Notes: generated by a model from the sequence alone, not told the origin. A stretch of 64,000 nt of DNA from Rhynchopus euleeides (GCA_963210315.1 OY723247.1:1-64000); one strand, 5' to 3'. Shown: positions 19,001 to 34,456, counted from the stretch's first letter. Numbers and translations are program-made.

Positions 19001-22000
19001 AGAACGGAGCGCAACGGACCCAAAAGTAAGCGGGGCCGCCACTTTTCTGCTCAGAATTTTGTTCGACTTTGATAAAAACACTGAATTTCCCCTAACCAGC
19101 CAAAAATCCCACCTAAAATCCGGTTTTTGGTGACGTCGGCAATATTTTCGAAACGGCTCAGAACTAAAAAATTCCTTCGATCGTGGAATTTCCGGGGGGT
19201 GTGCCTACCCGAAAACAATTTCGGATTTCAGCCACTCGAAAATCCGTCCATGTTGGGTGCCATAGGGAAGTGCAACTTTTTGGCTGAAAATTCCTTAGGG
19301 AAATCGCCCATAGTAGTTTTATACCGTTTCCGCGGCGAAAACGGGCTGAAAACTGATGACAACGCACCACCACGTCCCGCTAGGTATGGGTAGCGACCCG
19401 GGAATATCGGTCAGTTTTCACAGAAATTAGTGGAAGATAAAAAATCTGTCCCCCAGCCAGGGGTCCCTGTGGTTACTATAATGTATAGTGGAAACCCAGG
19501 CTTTTACCACTACAGGGCAGATGCACAATTTTGCGCTTGGAATTTTTTGAGATTTCTTTTTATGGTGAAAAGAACGGAGCGCAACGGACCCAAAAGTAAG
19601 CGGGGCCGCCACTTTTCTGCTCAGAATTTTGTTCGACTTTGATAAAAACACTGAATTTCCCCTAACCAGCCAAAAATCCCACCTAAAATCCGGTTTTTGG
19701 TGACGTCGGCAATATTTTCGAAACGGCTCAGAACTAAAAAATTCCTTCGATCGTGGAATTTCCGGGGGGTGTGCCTACCCGAAAACAATTTCGGATTTCA
19801 GCCACTCGAAAATCCGTCCATGTTGGGTGCCATAGGGAAGTGCAACTTTTTGGCTGAAAATTCCTTAGGGAAATCGCCCATAGTAGTTTTATACCGTTTC
19901 CGCGGCGAAAACGGGCTGAAAACTGATGACAACGCACCACCACGTCCCGCTAGGTATGGGTAGCGACCCGGGAATATCGGTCAGTTTTCACAGAAATTAG
20001 TGGAAGATAAAAAATCTGTCCCCCAGCCAGGGGTCCCTGTGGTTACTATAATGTATAGTGGAAACCCAGGCTTTTACCACTACAGGGCAGATGCACAATT
20101 TTGCGCTTGGAATTTTTTGAGATTTTTTTTTATGGTGAAAAGAACGGAGCGCAACGGACCCAAACGTAAGCGGGGCCGCCACTTTTCTGCTCAGAATTTT
20201 GTTCGACTTTGATAAAAACACTGAATTTCCCCTAACCAGCCAAAAATCCCACCTAAAATCCGGTTTTTGGTGACGTCGGCAATATTTTCGAAACGGCTCA
20301 GAACTAAAAAATTCCTTCGATCGTGGAATTTCCGGGGGGTGTGCCTACCCGAAAACAATTTCGGATTTCAGCCACTCGAAAATCCGTCCATGTTGGGTGC
20401 CATAGGGAAGTGCAACTTTTTGGCTGAAAATTCCTTAGGGAAATCGCCCATAGTAGTTTTATACCGTTTCCGCGGCGAAAACGGGCTGAAAACTGATGAC
20501 AACGCACCACCACGTCCCGCTAGGTATGGGTAGCGACCCGGGAATATCGGTCAGTTTTCACAGAAATTAGTGGAAGATAAAAAATCTGTCCCCCAGCCAG
20601 GGGTCCCTGTGGTTACTATAATGTATAGTGGAAACCCAGGCTTTTACCACTACAGGGCAGATGCACAATTTTGCGCTTGGAATTTTTTGAGATTTCTTTT
20701 TATGGTGAAAAGAACGGAGCGCAACGGACCCAAAAGTAAGCGGGGCCGCCACTTTTCTGCTCAGAATTTTGTTCGACTTTGATAAAAACACTGAATTTCC
20801 CCTAACCAGCCAAAAATCCCACCTAAAATCCGGTTTTTGGTGACGTCGGCAATATTTTCGAAACGGCTCAGAACTAAAAAATTCCTTCGATCGTGGAATT
20901 TCCGGGGGGTGTGCCTACCCGAAAACAATTTCGGATTTCAGCCACTCGAAAATCCGTCCATGTTGGGTGCCATAGGGAAGTGCAACTTTTTGGCTGAAAA
21001 TTCCTTAGGGAAATCGCCCATAGTAGTTTTATACCGTTTCCGCGGCGAAAACGGGCTGAAAACTGATGACAACGCACCACCACGTCCCGCTAGGTATGGG
21101 TAGCGACCCGGGAATATCGGTCAGTTTTCACAGAAATTAGTGGAAGATAAAAAATCTGTCCCCCAGCCAGGGGTCCCTGTGGTTACTATAATGTATAGTG
21201 GAAACCCAGGCTTTTACCACTACAGGGCAGATGCACAATTTTGCGCTTGGAATTTTTTGAGATTTTTTTTTATGGTGAAAAGAACGGAGCGCAACGGACC
21301 CAAAAGTAAGCGGGGCCGCCACTTTTCTGCTCAGAATTTTGTTCGACTTTGATAAAAACACTGAATTTCCCCTAACCAGCCAAAAATCCCACCTAAAATC
21401 CGGTTTTTGGTGACGTCGGCAATATTTTCGAAACGGCTCAGAACTAAAAAATTCCTTCGATCGTGGAATTTCCGGGGGGTGTGCCTACCCGAAAACAATT
21501 TCGGATTTCAGCCACTCGAAAATCCGTCCATGTTGGGTGCCATAGGGAAGTGCAACTTTTTGGCTGAAAATTCCTTAGGGAAATCGCCCATAGTAGTTTT
21601 ATACCGTTTCCGCGGCGAAAACGGGCTGAAAACTGATGACAACGCACCACCACGTCCCGCTAGGTATGGGTAGCGACCCGGGAATATCGGTCAGTTTTCA
21701 CAGAAATTAGTGGAAGATAAAAAATCTGTCCCCCAGCCAGGGGTCCCTGTGGTTACTATAATGTATAGTGGAAACCCAGGCTTTTACCACTACAGGGCAG
21801 ATGCACAATTTTGCGCTTGGAATTTTTTGAGATTTCTTTTTATGGTGAAAAGAACGGAGCGCAACGGACCCAAAAGTAAGCGGGGCCGCCACTTTTCTGC
21901 TCAGAATTTTGTTCGACTTTGATAAAAACACTGAATTTCCCCTAACCAGCCAAAAATCCCACCTAAAATCCGGTTTTTGGTGACGTCGGCAATATTTTCG

Positions 22001-25000
22001 AAACGGCTCAGAACTAAAAAATTCCTTCGATCGTGGAATTTCCGGGGGGTGTGCCTACCCGAAAACAATTTCGGATTTCAGCCACTCGAAAATCCGTCCA
22101 TGTTGGGTGCCATAGGGAAGTGCAACTTTTTGGCTGAAAATTCCTTAGGGAAATCGCCCATAGTAGTTTTATACCGTTTCCGCGGCGAAAACGGGCTGAA
22201 AACTGATGACAACGCACCACCACGTCCCGCTAGGTATGGGTAGCGACCCGGGAATATCGGTCAGTTTTCACAGAAATTAGTGGAAGATAAAAAATCTGTC
22301 CCCCAGCCAGGGGTCCCTGTGGTTACTATAATGTATAGTGGAAACCCAGGCTTTTACCACTACAGGGCAGATGCACAATTTTGCGCTTGGAATTTTTTGA
22401 GATTTTTTTTTATGGTGAAAAGAACGGAGCGCAACGGACCCAAACGTAAGCGGGGCCGCCACTTTTCTGCTCAGAATTTTGTTCGACTTTGATAAAAACA
22501 CTGAATTTCCCCTAACCAGCCAAAAATCCCACCTAAAATCCGGTTTTTGGTGACGTCGGCAATATTTTCGAAACGGCTCAGAACTAAAAAATTCCTTCGA
22601 TCGTGGAATTTCCGGGGGGTGTGCCTACCCGAAAACAATTTCGGATTTCAGCCACTCGAAAATCCGTCCATGTTGGGTGCCATAGGGAAGTGCAACTTTT
22701 TGGCTGAAAATTCCTTAGGGAAATCGCCCATAGTAGTTTTATACCGTTTCCGCGGCGAAAACGGGCTGAAAACTGATGACAACGCACCACCACGTCCCGC
22801 TAGGTATGGGTAGCGACCCGGGAATATCGGTCAGTTTTCACAGAAATTAGTGGAAGATAAAAAATCTGTCCCCCAGCCAGGGGTCCCTGTGGTTACTATA
22901 ATGTATAGTGGAAACCCAGGCTTTTACCACTACAGGGCAGATGCACAATTTTGCGCTTGGAATTTTTTGAGATTTCTTTTTATGGTGAAAAGAACGGAGC
23001 GCAACGGACCCAAAAGTAAGCGGGGCCGCCACTTTTCTGCTCAGAATTTTGTTCGACTTTGATAAAAACACTGAATTTCCCCTAACCAGCCAAAAATCCC
23101 ACCTAAAATCCGGTTTTTGGTGACGTCGGCAATATTTTCGAAACGGCTCAGAACTAAAAAATTCCTTCGATCGTGGAATTTCCGGGGGGTGTGCCTACCC
23201 GAAAACAATTTCGGATTTCAGCCACTCGAAAATCCGTCCATGTTGGGTGCCATAGGGAAGTGCAACTTTTTGGCTGAAAATTCCTTAGGGAAATCGCCCA
23301 TAGTAGTTTTATACCGTTTCCGCGGCGAAAACGGGCTGAAAACTGATGACAACGCACCACCACGTCCCGCTAGGTATGGGTAGCGACCCGGGAATATCGG
23401 TCAGTTTTCACAGAAATTAGTGGAAGATAAAAAATCTGTCCCCCAGCCAGGGGTCCCTGTGGTTACTATAATGTATAGTGGAAACCCAGGCTTTTACCAC
23501 TACAGGGCAGATGCACAATTTTGCGCTTGGAATTTTTTGAGATTTTTTTTTATGGTGAAAAGAACGGAGCGCAACGGACCCAAAAGTAAGCGGGGCCGCC
23601 ACTTTTCTGCTCAGAATTTTGTTCGACTTTGATAAAAACACTGAATTTCCCCTAACCAGCCAAAAATCCCACCTAAAATCCGGTTTTTGGTGACGTCGGC
23701 AATATTTTCGAAACGGCTCAGAACTAAAAAATTCCTTCGATCGTGGAATTTCCGGGGGGTGTGCCTACCCGAAAACAATTTCGGATTTCAGCCACTCGAA
23801 AATCCGTCCATGTTGGGTGCCATAGGGAAGTGCAACTTTTTGGCTGAAAATTCCTTAGGGAAATCGCCCATAGTAGTTTTATACCGTTTCCGCGGCGAAA
23901 ACGGGCTGAAAACTGATGACAACGCACCACCACGTCCCGCTAGGTATGGGTAGCGACCCGGGAATATCGGTCAGTTTTCACAGAAATTAGTGGAAGATAA
24001 AAAATCTGTCCCCCAGCCAGGGGTCCCTGTGGTTACTATAATGTATAGTGGAAACCCAGGCTTTTACCACTACAGGGCAGATGCACAATTTTGCGCTTGG
24101 AATTTTTTGAGATTTTTTTTTATGGTGAAAAGAACGGAGCGCAACGGACCCAAAAGTAAGCGGGGCCGCCACTTTTCTGCTCAGAATTTTGTTCGACTTT
24201 GATAAAAACACTGAATTTCCCCTAACCAGCCAAAAATCCCACCTAAAATCCGGTTTTTGGTGACGTCGGCAATATTTTCGAAACGGCTCAGAACTAAAAA
24301 ATTCCTTCGATCGTGGAATTTCCGGGGGGTGTGCCTACCCGAAAACAATTTCGGATTTCAGCCACTCGAAAATCCGTCCATGTTGGGTGCCATAGGGAAG
24401 TGCAACTTTTTGGCTGAAAATTCCTTAGGGAAATCGCCCATAGTAGTTTTATACCGTTTCCGCGGCGAAAACGGGCTGAAAACTGATGACAACGCACCAC
24501 CACGTCCCGCTAGGTATGGGTAGCGACCCGGGAATATCGGTCAGTTTTCACAGAAATTAGTGGAAGATAAAAAATCTGTCCCCCAGCCAGGGGTCCCTGT
24601 GGTTACTATAATGTATAGTGGAAACCCAGGCTTTTACCACTACAGGGCAGATGCACAATTTTGCGCTTGGAATTTTTTGAGATTTTTTTTTATGGTGAAA
24701 AGAACGGAGCGCAACGGACCCAAACGTAAGCGGGGCCGCCACTTTTCTGCTCAGAATTTTGTTCGACTTTGATAAAAACACTGAATTTCCCCTAACCAGC
24801 CAAAAATCCCACCTAAAATCCGGTTTTTGGTGACGTCGGCAATATTTTCGAAACGGCTCAGAACTAAAAAATTCCTTCGATCGTGGAATTTCCGGGGGGT
24901 GTGCCTACCCGAAAACAATTTCGGATTTCAGCCACTCGAAAATCCGTCCATGTTGGGTGCCATAGGGAAGTGCAACTTTTTGGCTGAAAATTCCTTAGGG

Positions 25001-28000
25001 AAATCGCCCATAGTAGTTTTATACCGTTTCCGCGGCGAAAACGGGCTGAAAACTGATGACAACGCACCACCACGTCCCGCTAGGTATGGGTAGCGACCCG
25101 GGAATATCGGTCAGTTTTCACAGAAATTAGTGGAAGATAAAAAATCTGTCCCCCAGCCAGGGGTCCCTGTGGTTACTATAATGTATAGTGGAAACCCAGG
25201 CTTTTACCACTACAGGGCAGATGCACAATTTTGCGCTTGGAATTTTTTGAGATTTCTTTTTATGGTGAAAAGAACGGAGCGCAACGGACCCAAAAGTAAG
25301 CGGGGCCGCCACTTTTCTGCTCAGAATTTTGTTCGACTTTGATAAAAACACTGAATTTCCCCTAACCAGCCAAAAATCCCACCTAAAATCCGGTTTTTGG
25401 TGACGTCGGCAATATTTTCGAAACGGCTCAGAACTAAAAAATTCCTTCGATCGTGGAATTTCCGGGGGGTGTGCCTACCCGAAAACAATTTCGGATTTCA
25501 GCCACTCGAAAATCCGTCCATGTTGGGTGCCATAGGGAAGTGCAACTTTTTGGCTGAAAATTCCTTAGGGAAATCGCCCATAGTAGTTTTATACCGTTTC
25601 CGCGGCGAAAACGGGCTGAAAACTGATGACAACGCACCACCACGTCCCGCTAGGTATGGGTAGCGACCCGGGAATATCGGTCAGTTTTCACAGAAATTAG
25701 TGGAAGATAAAAAATCTGTCCCCCAGCCAGGGGTCCCTGTGGTTACTATAATGTATAGTGGAAACCCAGGCTTTTACCACTACAGGGCAGATGCACAATT
25801 TTGCGCTTGGAATTTTTTGAGATTTTTTTTTATGGTGAAAAGAACGGAGCGCAACGGACCCAAAAGTAAGCGGGGCCGCCACTTTTCTGCTCAGAATTTT
25901 GTTCGACTTTGATAAAAACACTGAATTTCCCCTAACCAGCCAAAAATCCCACCTAAAATCCGGTTTTTGGTGACGTCGGCAATATTTTCGAAACGGCTCA
26001 GAACTAAAAAATTCCTTCGATCGTGGAATTTCCGGGGGGTGTGCCTACCCGAAAACAATTTCGGATTTCAGCCACTCGAAAATCCGTCCATGTTGGGTGC
26101 CATAGGGAAGTGCAACTTTTTGGCTGAAAATTCCTTAGGGAAATCGCCCATAGTAGTTTTATACCGTTTCCGCGGCGAAAACGGGCTGAAAACTGATGAC
26201 AACGCACCACCACGTCCCGCTAGGTATGGGTAGCGACCCGGGAATATCGGTCAGTTTTCACAGAAATTAGTGGAAGATAAAAAATCTGTCCCCCAGCCAG
26301 GGGTCCCTGTGGTTACTATAATGTATAGTGGAAACCCAGGCTTTTACCACTACAGGGCAGATGCACAATTTTGCGCTTGGAATTTTTTGAGATTTTTTTT
26401 TATGGTGAAAAGAACGGAGCGCAACGGACCCAAACGTAAGCGGGGCCGCCACTTTTCTGCTCAGAATTTTGTTCGACTTTGATAAAAACACTGAATTTCC
26501 CCTAACCAGCCAAAAATCCCACCTAAAATCCGGTTTTTGGTGACGTCGGCAATATTTTCGAAACGGCTCAGAACTAAAAAATTCCTTCGATCGTGGAATT
26601 TCCGGGGGGTGTGCCTACCCGAAAACAATTTCGGATTTCAGCCACTCGAAAATCCGTCCATGTTGGGTGCCATAGGGAAGTGCAACTTTTTGGCTGAAAA
26701 TTCCTTAGGGAAATCGCCCATAGTAGTTTTATACCGTTTCCGCGGCGAAAACGGGCTGAAAACTGATGACAACGCACCACCACGTCCCGCTAGGTATGGG
26801 TAGCGACCCGGGAATATCGGTCAGTTTTCACAGAAATTAGTGGAAGATAAAAAATCTGTCCCCCAGCCAGGGGTCCCTGTGGTTACTATAATGTATAGTG
26901 GAAACCCAGGCTTTTACCACTACAGGGCAGATGCACAATTTTGCGCTTGGAATTTTTTGAGATTTTTTTTTATGGTGAAAAGAACGGAGCGCAACGGACC
27001 CAAAAGTAAGCGGGGCCGCCACTTTTCTGCTCAGAATTTTGTTCGACTTTGATAAAAACACTGAATTTCCCCTAACCAGCCAAAAATCCCACCTAAAATC
27101 CGGTTTTTGGTGACGTCGGCAATATTTTCGAAACGGCTCAGAACTAAAAAATTCCTTCGATCGTGGAATTTCCGGGGGGTGTGCCTACCCGAAAACAATT
27201 TCGGATTTCAGCCACTCGAAAATCCGTCCATGTTGGGTGCCATAGGGAAGTGCAACTTTTTGGCTGAAAATTCCTTAGGGAAATCGCCCATAGTAGTTTT
27301 ATACCGTTTCCGCGGCGAAAACGGGCTGAAAACTGATGACAACGCACCACCACGTCCCGCTAGGTATGGGTAGCGACCCGGGAATATCGGTCAGTTTTCA
27401 CAGAAATTAGTGGAAGATAAAAAATCTGTCCCCCAGCCAGGGGTCCCTGTGGTTACTATAATGTATAGTGGAAACCCAGGCTTTTACCACTACAGGGCAG
27501 ATGCACAATTTTGCGCTTGGAATTTTTTGAGATTTTTTTTTATGGTGAAAAGAACGGAGCGCAACGGACCCAAACGTAAGCGGGGCCGCCACTTTTCTGC
27601 TCAGAATTTTGTTCGACTTTGATAAAAACACTGAATTTCCCCTAACCAGCCAAAAATCCCACCTAAAATCCGGTTTTTGGTGACGTCGGCAATATTTTCG
27701 AAACGGCTCAGAACTAAAAAATTCCTTCGATCGTGGAATTTCCGGGGGGTGTGCCTACCCGAAAACAATTTCGGATTTCAGCCACTCGAAAATCCGTCCA
27801 TGTTGGGTGCCATAGGGAAGTGCAACTTTTTGGCTGAAAATTCCTTAGGGAAATCGCCCATAGTAGTTTTATACCGTTTCCGCGGCGAAAACGGGCTGAA
27901 AACTGATGACAACGCACCACCACGTCCCGCTAGGTATGGGTAGCGACCCGGGAATATCGGTCAGTTTTCACAGAAATTAGTGGAAGATAAAAAATCTGTC

Positions 28001-31000
28001 CCCCAGCCAGGGGTCCCTGTGGTTACTATAATGTATAGTGGAAACCCAGGCTTTTACCACTACAGGGCAGATGCACAATTTTGCGCTTGGAATTTTTTGA
28101 GATTTCTTTTTATGGTGAAAAGAACGGAGCGCAACGGACCCAAAAGTAAGCGGGGCCGCCACTTTTCTGCTCAGAATTTTGTTCGACTTTGATAAAAACA
28201 CTGAATTTCCCCTAACCAGCCAAAAATCCCACCTAAAATCCGGTTTTTGGTGACGTCGGCAATATTTTCGAAACGGCTCAGAACTAAAAAATTCCTTCGA
28301 TCGTGGAATTTCCGGGGGGTGTGCCTACCCGAAAACAATTTCGGATTTCAGCCACTCGAAAATCCGTCCATGTTGGGTGCCATAGGGAAGTGCAACTTTT
28401 TGGCTGAAAATTCCTTAGGGAAATCGCCCATAGTAGTTTTATACCGTTTCCGCGGCGAAAACGGGCTGAAAACTGATGACAACGCACCACCACGTCCCGC
28501 TAGGTATGGGTAGCGACCCGGGAATATCGGTCAGTTTTCACAGAAATTAGTGGAAGATAAAAAATCTGTCCCCCAGCCAGGGGTCCCTGTGGTTACTATA
28601 ATGTATAGTGGAAACCCAGGCTTTTACCACTACAGGGCAGATGCACAATTTTGCGCTTGGAATTTTTTGAGATTTTTTTTTATGGTGAAAAGAACGGAGC
28701 GCAACGGACCCAAAAGTAAGCGGGGCCGCCACTTTTCTGCTCAGAATTTTGTTCGACTTTGATAAAAACACTGAATTTCCCCTAACCAGCCAAAAATCCC
28801 ACCTAAAATCCGGTTTTTGGTGACGTCGGCAATATTTTCGAAACGGCTCAGAACTAAAAAATTCCTTCGATCGTGGAATTTCCGGGGGGTGTGCCTACCC
28901 GAAAACAATTTCGGATTTCAGCCACTCGAAAATCCGTCCATGTTGGGTGCCATAGGGAAGTGCAACTTTTTGGCTGAAAATTCCTTAGGGAAATCGCCCA
29001 TAGTAGTTTTATACCGTTTCCGCGGCGAAAACGGGCTGAAAACTGATGACAACGCACCACCACGTCCCGCTAGGTATGGGTAGCGACCCGGGAATATCGG
29101 TCAGTTTTCACAGAAATTAGTGGAAGATAAAAAATCTGTCCCCCAGCCAGGGGTCCCTGTGGTTACTATAATGTATAGTGGAAACCCAGGCTTTTACCAC
29201 TACAGGGCAGATGCACAATTTTGCGCTTGGAATTTTTTGAGATTTTTTTTTATGGTGAAAAGAACGGAGCGCAACGGACCCAAACGTAAGCGGGGCCGCC
29301 ACTTTTCTGCTCAGAATTTTGTTCGACTTTGATAAAAACACTGAATTTCCCCTAACCAGCCAAAAATCCCACCTAAAATCCGGTTTTTGGTGACGTCGGC
29401 AATATTTTCGAAACGGCTCAGAACTAAAAAATTCCTTCGATCGTGGAATTTCCGGGGGGTGTGCCTACCCGAAAACAATTTCGGATTTCAGCCACTCGAA
29501 AATCCGTCCATGTTGGGTGCCATAGGGAAGTGCAACTTTTTGGCTGAAAATTCCTTAGGGAAATCGCCCATAGTAGTTTTATACCGTTTCCGCGGCGAAA
29601 ACGGGCTGAAAACTGATGACAACGCACCACCACGTCCCGCTAGGTATGGGTAGCGACCCGGGAATATCGGTCAGTTTTCACAGAAATTAGTGGAAGATAA
29701 AAAATCTGTCCCCCAGCCAGGGGTCCCTGTGGTTACTATAATGTATAGTGGAAACCCAGGCTTTTACCACTACAGGGCAGATGCACAATTTTGCGCTTGG
29801 AATTTTTTGAGATTTCTTTTTATGGTGAAAAGAACGGAGCGCAACGGACCCAAAAGTAAGCGGGGCCGCCACTTTTCTGCTCAGAATTTTGTTCGACTTT
29901 GATAAAAACACTGAATTTCCCCTAACCAGCCAAAAATCCCACCTAAAATCCGGTTTTTGGTGACGTCGGCAATATTTTCGAAACGGCTCAGAACTAAAAA
30001 ATTCCTTCGATCGTGGAATTTCCGGGGGGTGTGCCTACCCGAAAACAATTTCGGATTTCAGCCACTCGAAAATCCGTCCATGTTGGGTGCCATAGGGAAG
30101 TGCAACTTTTTGGCTGAAAATTCCTTAGGGAAATCGCCCATAGTAGTTTTATACCGTTTCCGCGGCGAAAACGGGCTGAAAACTGATGACAACGCACCAC
30201 CACGTCCCGCTAGGTATGGGTAGCGACCCGGGAATATCGGTCAGTTTTCACAGAAATTAGTGGAAGATAAAAAATCTGTCCCCCAGCCAGGGGTCCCTGT
30301 GGTTACTATAATGTATAGTGGAAACCCAGGCTTTTACCACTACAGGGCAGATGCACAATTTTGCGCTTGGAATTTTTTGAGATTTTTTTTTATGGTGAAA
30401 AGAACGGAGCGCAACGGACCCAAAAGTAAGCGGGGCCGCCACTTTTCTGCTCAGAATTTTGTTCGACTTTGATAAAAACACTGAATTTCCCCTAACCAGC
30501 CAAAAATCCCACCTAAAATCCGGTTTTTGGTGACGTCGGCAATATTTTCGAAACGGCTCAGAACTAAAAAATTCCTTCGATCGTGGAATTTCCGGGGGGT
30601 GTGCCTACCCGAAAACAATTTCGGATTTCAGCCACTCGAAAATCCGTCCATGTTGGGTGCCATAGGGAAGTGCAACTTTTTGGCTGAAAATTCCTTAGGG
30701 AAATCGCCCATAGTAGTTTTATACCGTTTCCGCGGCGAAAACGGGCTGAAAACTGATGACAACGCACCACCACGTCCCGCTAGGTATGGGTAGCGACCCG
30801 GGAATATCGGTCAGTTTTCACAGAAATTAGTGGAAGATAAAAAATCTGTCCCCCAGCCAGGGGTCCCTGTGGTTACTATAATGTATAGTGGAAACCCAGG
30901 CTTTTACCACTACAGGGCAGATGCACAATTTTGCGCTTGGAATTTTTTGAGATTTTTTTTTATGGTGAAAAGAACGGAGCGCAACGGACCCAAAAGTAAG

Positions 31001-34000
31001 CGGGGCCGCCACTTTTCTGCTCAGAATTTTGTTCGACTTTGATAAAAACACTGAATTTCCCCTAACCAGCCAAAAATCCCACCTAAAATCCGGTTTTTGG
31101 TGACGTCGGCAATATTTTCGAAACGGCTCAGAACTAAAAAATTCCTTCGATCGTGGAATTTCCGGGGGGTGTGCCTACCCGAAAACAATTTCGGATTTCA
31201 GCCACTCGAAAATCCGTCCATGTTGGGTGCCATAGGGAAGTGCAACTTTTTGGCTGAAAATTCCTTAGGGAAATCGCCCATAGTAGTTTTATACCGTTTC
31301 CGCGGCGAAAACGGGCTGAAAACTGATGACAACGCACCACCACGTCCCGCTAGGTATGGGTAGCGACCCGGGAATATCGGTCAGTTTTCACAGAAATTAG
31401 TGGAAGATAAAAAATCTGTCCCCCAGCCAGGGGTCCCTGTGGTTACTATAATGTATAGTGGAAACCCAGGCTTTTACCACTACAGGGCAGATGCACAATT
31501 TTGCGCTTGGAATTTTTTGAGATTTCTTTTTATGGTGAAAAGAACGGAGCGCAACGGACCCAAAAGTAAGCGGGGCCGCCACTTTTCTGCTCAGAATTTT
31601 GTTCGACTTTGATAAAAACACTGAATTTCCCCTAACCAGCCAAAAATCCCACCTAAAATCCGGTTTTTGGTGACGTCGGCAATATTTTCGAAACGGCTCA
31701 GAACTAAAAAATTCCTTCGATCGTGGAATTTCCGGGGGGTGTGCCTACCCGAAAACAATTTCGGATTTCAGCCACTCGAAAATCCGTCCATGTTGGGTGC
31801 CATAGGGAAGTGCAACTTTTTGGCTGAAAATTCCTTAGGGAAATCGCCCATAGTAGTTTTATACCGTTTCCGCGGCGAAAACGGGCTGAAAACTGATGAC
31901 AACGCACCACCACGTCCCGCTAGGTATGGGTAGCGACCCGGGAATATCGGTCAGTTTTCACAGAAATTAGTGGAAGATAAAAAATCTGTCCCCCAGCCAG
32001 GGGTCCCTGTGGTTACTATAATGTATAGTGGAAACCCAGGCTTTTACCACTACAGGGCAGATGCACAATTTTGCGCTTGGAATTTTTTGAGATTTTTTTT
32101 TATGGTGAAAAGAACGGAGCGCAACGGACCCAAAAGTAAGCGGGGCCGCCACTTTTCTGCTCAGAATTTTGTTCGACTTTGATAAAAACACTGAATTTCC
32201 CCTAACCAGCCAAAAATCCCACCTAAAATCCGGTTTTTGGTGACGTCGGCAATATTTTCGAAACGGCTCAGAACTAAAAAATTCCTTCGATCGTGGAATT
32301 TCCGGGGGGTGTGCCTACCCGAAAACAATTTCGGATTTCAGCCACTCGAAAATCCGTCCATGTTGGGTGCCATAGGGAAGTGCAACTTTTTGGCTGAAAA
32401 TTCCTTAGGGAAATCGCCCATAGTAGTTTTATACCGTTTCCGCGGCGAAAACGGGCTGAAAACTGATGACAACGCACCACCACGTCCCGCTAGGTATGGG
32501 TAGCGACCCGGGAATATCGGTCAGTTTTCACAGAAATTAGTGGAAGATAAAAAATCTGTCCCCCAGCCAGGGGTCCCTGTGGTTACTATAATGTATAGTG
32601 GAAACCCAGGCTTTTACCACTACAGGGCAGATGCACAATTTTGCGCTTGGAATTTTTTGAGATTTTTTTTTATGGTGAAAAGAACGGAGCGCAACGGACC
32701 CAAAAGTAAGCGGGGCCGCCACTTTTCTGCTCAGAATTTTGTTCGACTTTGATAAAAACACTGAATTTCCCCTAACCAGCCAAAAATCCCACCTAAAATC
32801 CGGTTTTTGGTGACGTCGGCAATATTTTCGAAACGGCTCAGAACTAAAAAATTCCTTCGATCGTGGAATTTCCGGGGGGTGTGCCTACCCGAAAACAATT
32901 TCGGATTTCAGCCACTCGAAAATCCGTCCATGTTGGGTGCCATAGGGAAGTGCAACTTTTTGGCTGAAAATTCCTTAGGGAAATCGCCCATAGTAGTTTT
33001 ATACCGTTTCCGCGGCGAAAACGGGCTGAAAACTGATGACAACGCACCACCACGTCCCGCTAGGTATGGGTAGCGACCCGGGAATATCGGTCAGTTTTCA
33101 CAGAAATTAGTGGAAGATAAAAAATCTGTCCCCCAGCCAGGGGTCCCTGTGGTTACTATAATGTATAGTGGAAACCCAGGCTTTTACCACTACAGGGCAG
33201 ATGCACAATTTTGCGCTTGGAATTTTTTGAGATTTTTTTTTATGGTGAAAAGAACGGAGCGCAACGGACCCAAAAGTAAGCGGGGCCGCCACTTTTCTGC
33301 TCAGAATTTTGTTCGACTTTGATAAAAACACTGAATTTCCCCTAACCAGCCAAAAATCCCACCTAAAATCCGGTTTTTGGTGACGTCGGCAATATTTTCG
33401 AAACGGCTCAGAACTAAAAAATTCCTTCGATCGTGGAATTTCCGGGGGGTGTGCCTACCCGAAAACAATTTCGGATTTCAGCCACTCGAAAATCCGTCCA
33501 TGTTGGGTGCCATAGGGAAGTGCAACTTTTTGGCTGAAAATTCCTTAGGGAAATCGCCCATAGTAGTTTTATACCGTTTCCGCGGCGAAAACGGGCTGAA
33601 AACTGATGACAACGCACCACCACGTCCCGCTAGGTATGGGTAGCGACCCGGGAATATCGGTCAGTTTTCACAGAAATTAGTGGAAGATAAAAAATCTGTC
33701 CCCCAGCCAGGGGTCCCTGTGGTTACTATAATGTATAGTGGAAACCCAGGCTTTTACCACTACAGGGCAGATGCACAATTTTGCGCTTGGAATTTTTTGA
33801 GATTTTTTTTTATGGTGAAAAGAACGGAGCGCAACGGACCCAAAAGTAAGCGGGGCCGCCACTTTTCTGCTCAGAATTTTGTTCGACTTTGATAAAAACA
33901 CTGAATTTCCCCTAACCAGCCAAAAATCCCACCTAAAATCCGGTTTTTGGTGACGTCGGCAATATTTTCGAAACGGCTCAGAACTAACAAATTCCTTCGA

Positions 34001-34456
34001 TCGTGGAATTTCCGGGGGGTGTGCCTACCTGAAAACAATTTCGGATTTCAGCCACTCGAAAATCCGTCCATGTTGGGTGCCATAGGGAAGTGCAACTTTT
34101 TGGCTGAAAATTCCTTAGGGAAATCGCCCATAGTAGTTTTATACCGTTTCCGCGGCGAAAACGGGCTGAAAACTGATGACAACGCACCACCACGTCCCGC
34201 TAGGTATGGGTAGCGACCCGGGAATATCTTAGAAACGCCTGCAACACTATTTCTTCGATAGAATCGGATCGTTGTGTGGCCGATGCCGCCGACACATACG
34301 GGTGTTGCCGGAGCCTGGGGCTATTCCAGCCACGGACTGAAATGGAAGACGCCTGGCCATTGTCGTTTGAGTACGCCGAGGACACGGAGTCCGCCACACA
34401 TTATCACTGTCGGACAACATGCACAAAAGAAATTCTGGTTTCATCTTGGCCTGCCA

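Larger units (their letters stand above)
13811..34228 (+). repeat. Satellite B, 570-bp tandem repeat (35 monomers)
   Basis: Monomer starts (GGTTACTATAATG) recur every 570 bp from 13807 to 33721; the fourth monomer is interrupted by 15550-16080. The last monomer stops after 508 bp, at 34228. Copies are nearly identical. Two single-base variants mark subtypes: T to C at +85 (type L: starts 15517, 19471, 20611, 21751, 22891, 25171, 28021, 29731 and 31441) and A to C at +124 (type R: starts 14947, 20041, 22321, 24601, 26311, 27451 and 29161). They never occur together. The last monomer has two private changes near 33988 and 34030. The repeat is close to satellite A outside +30 to +90. The recurrent ORFs of 69-88 codons are by-products of the repeat. 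Confidence 0.97.
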
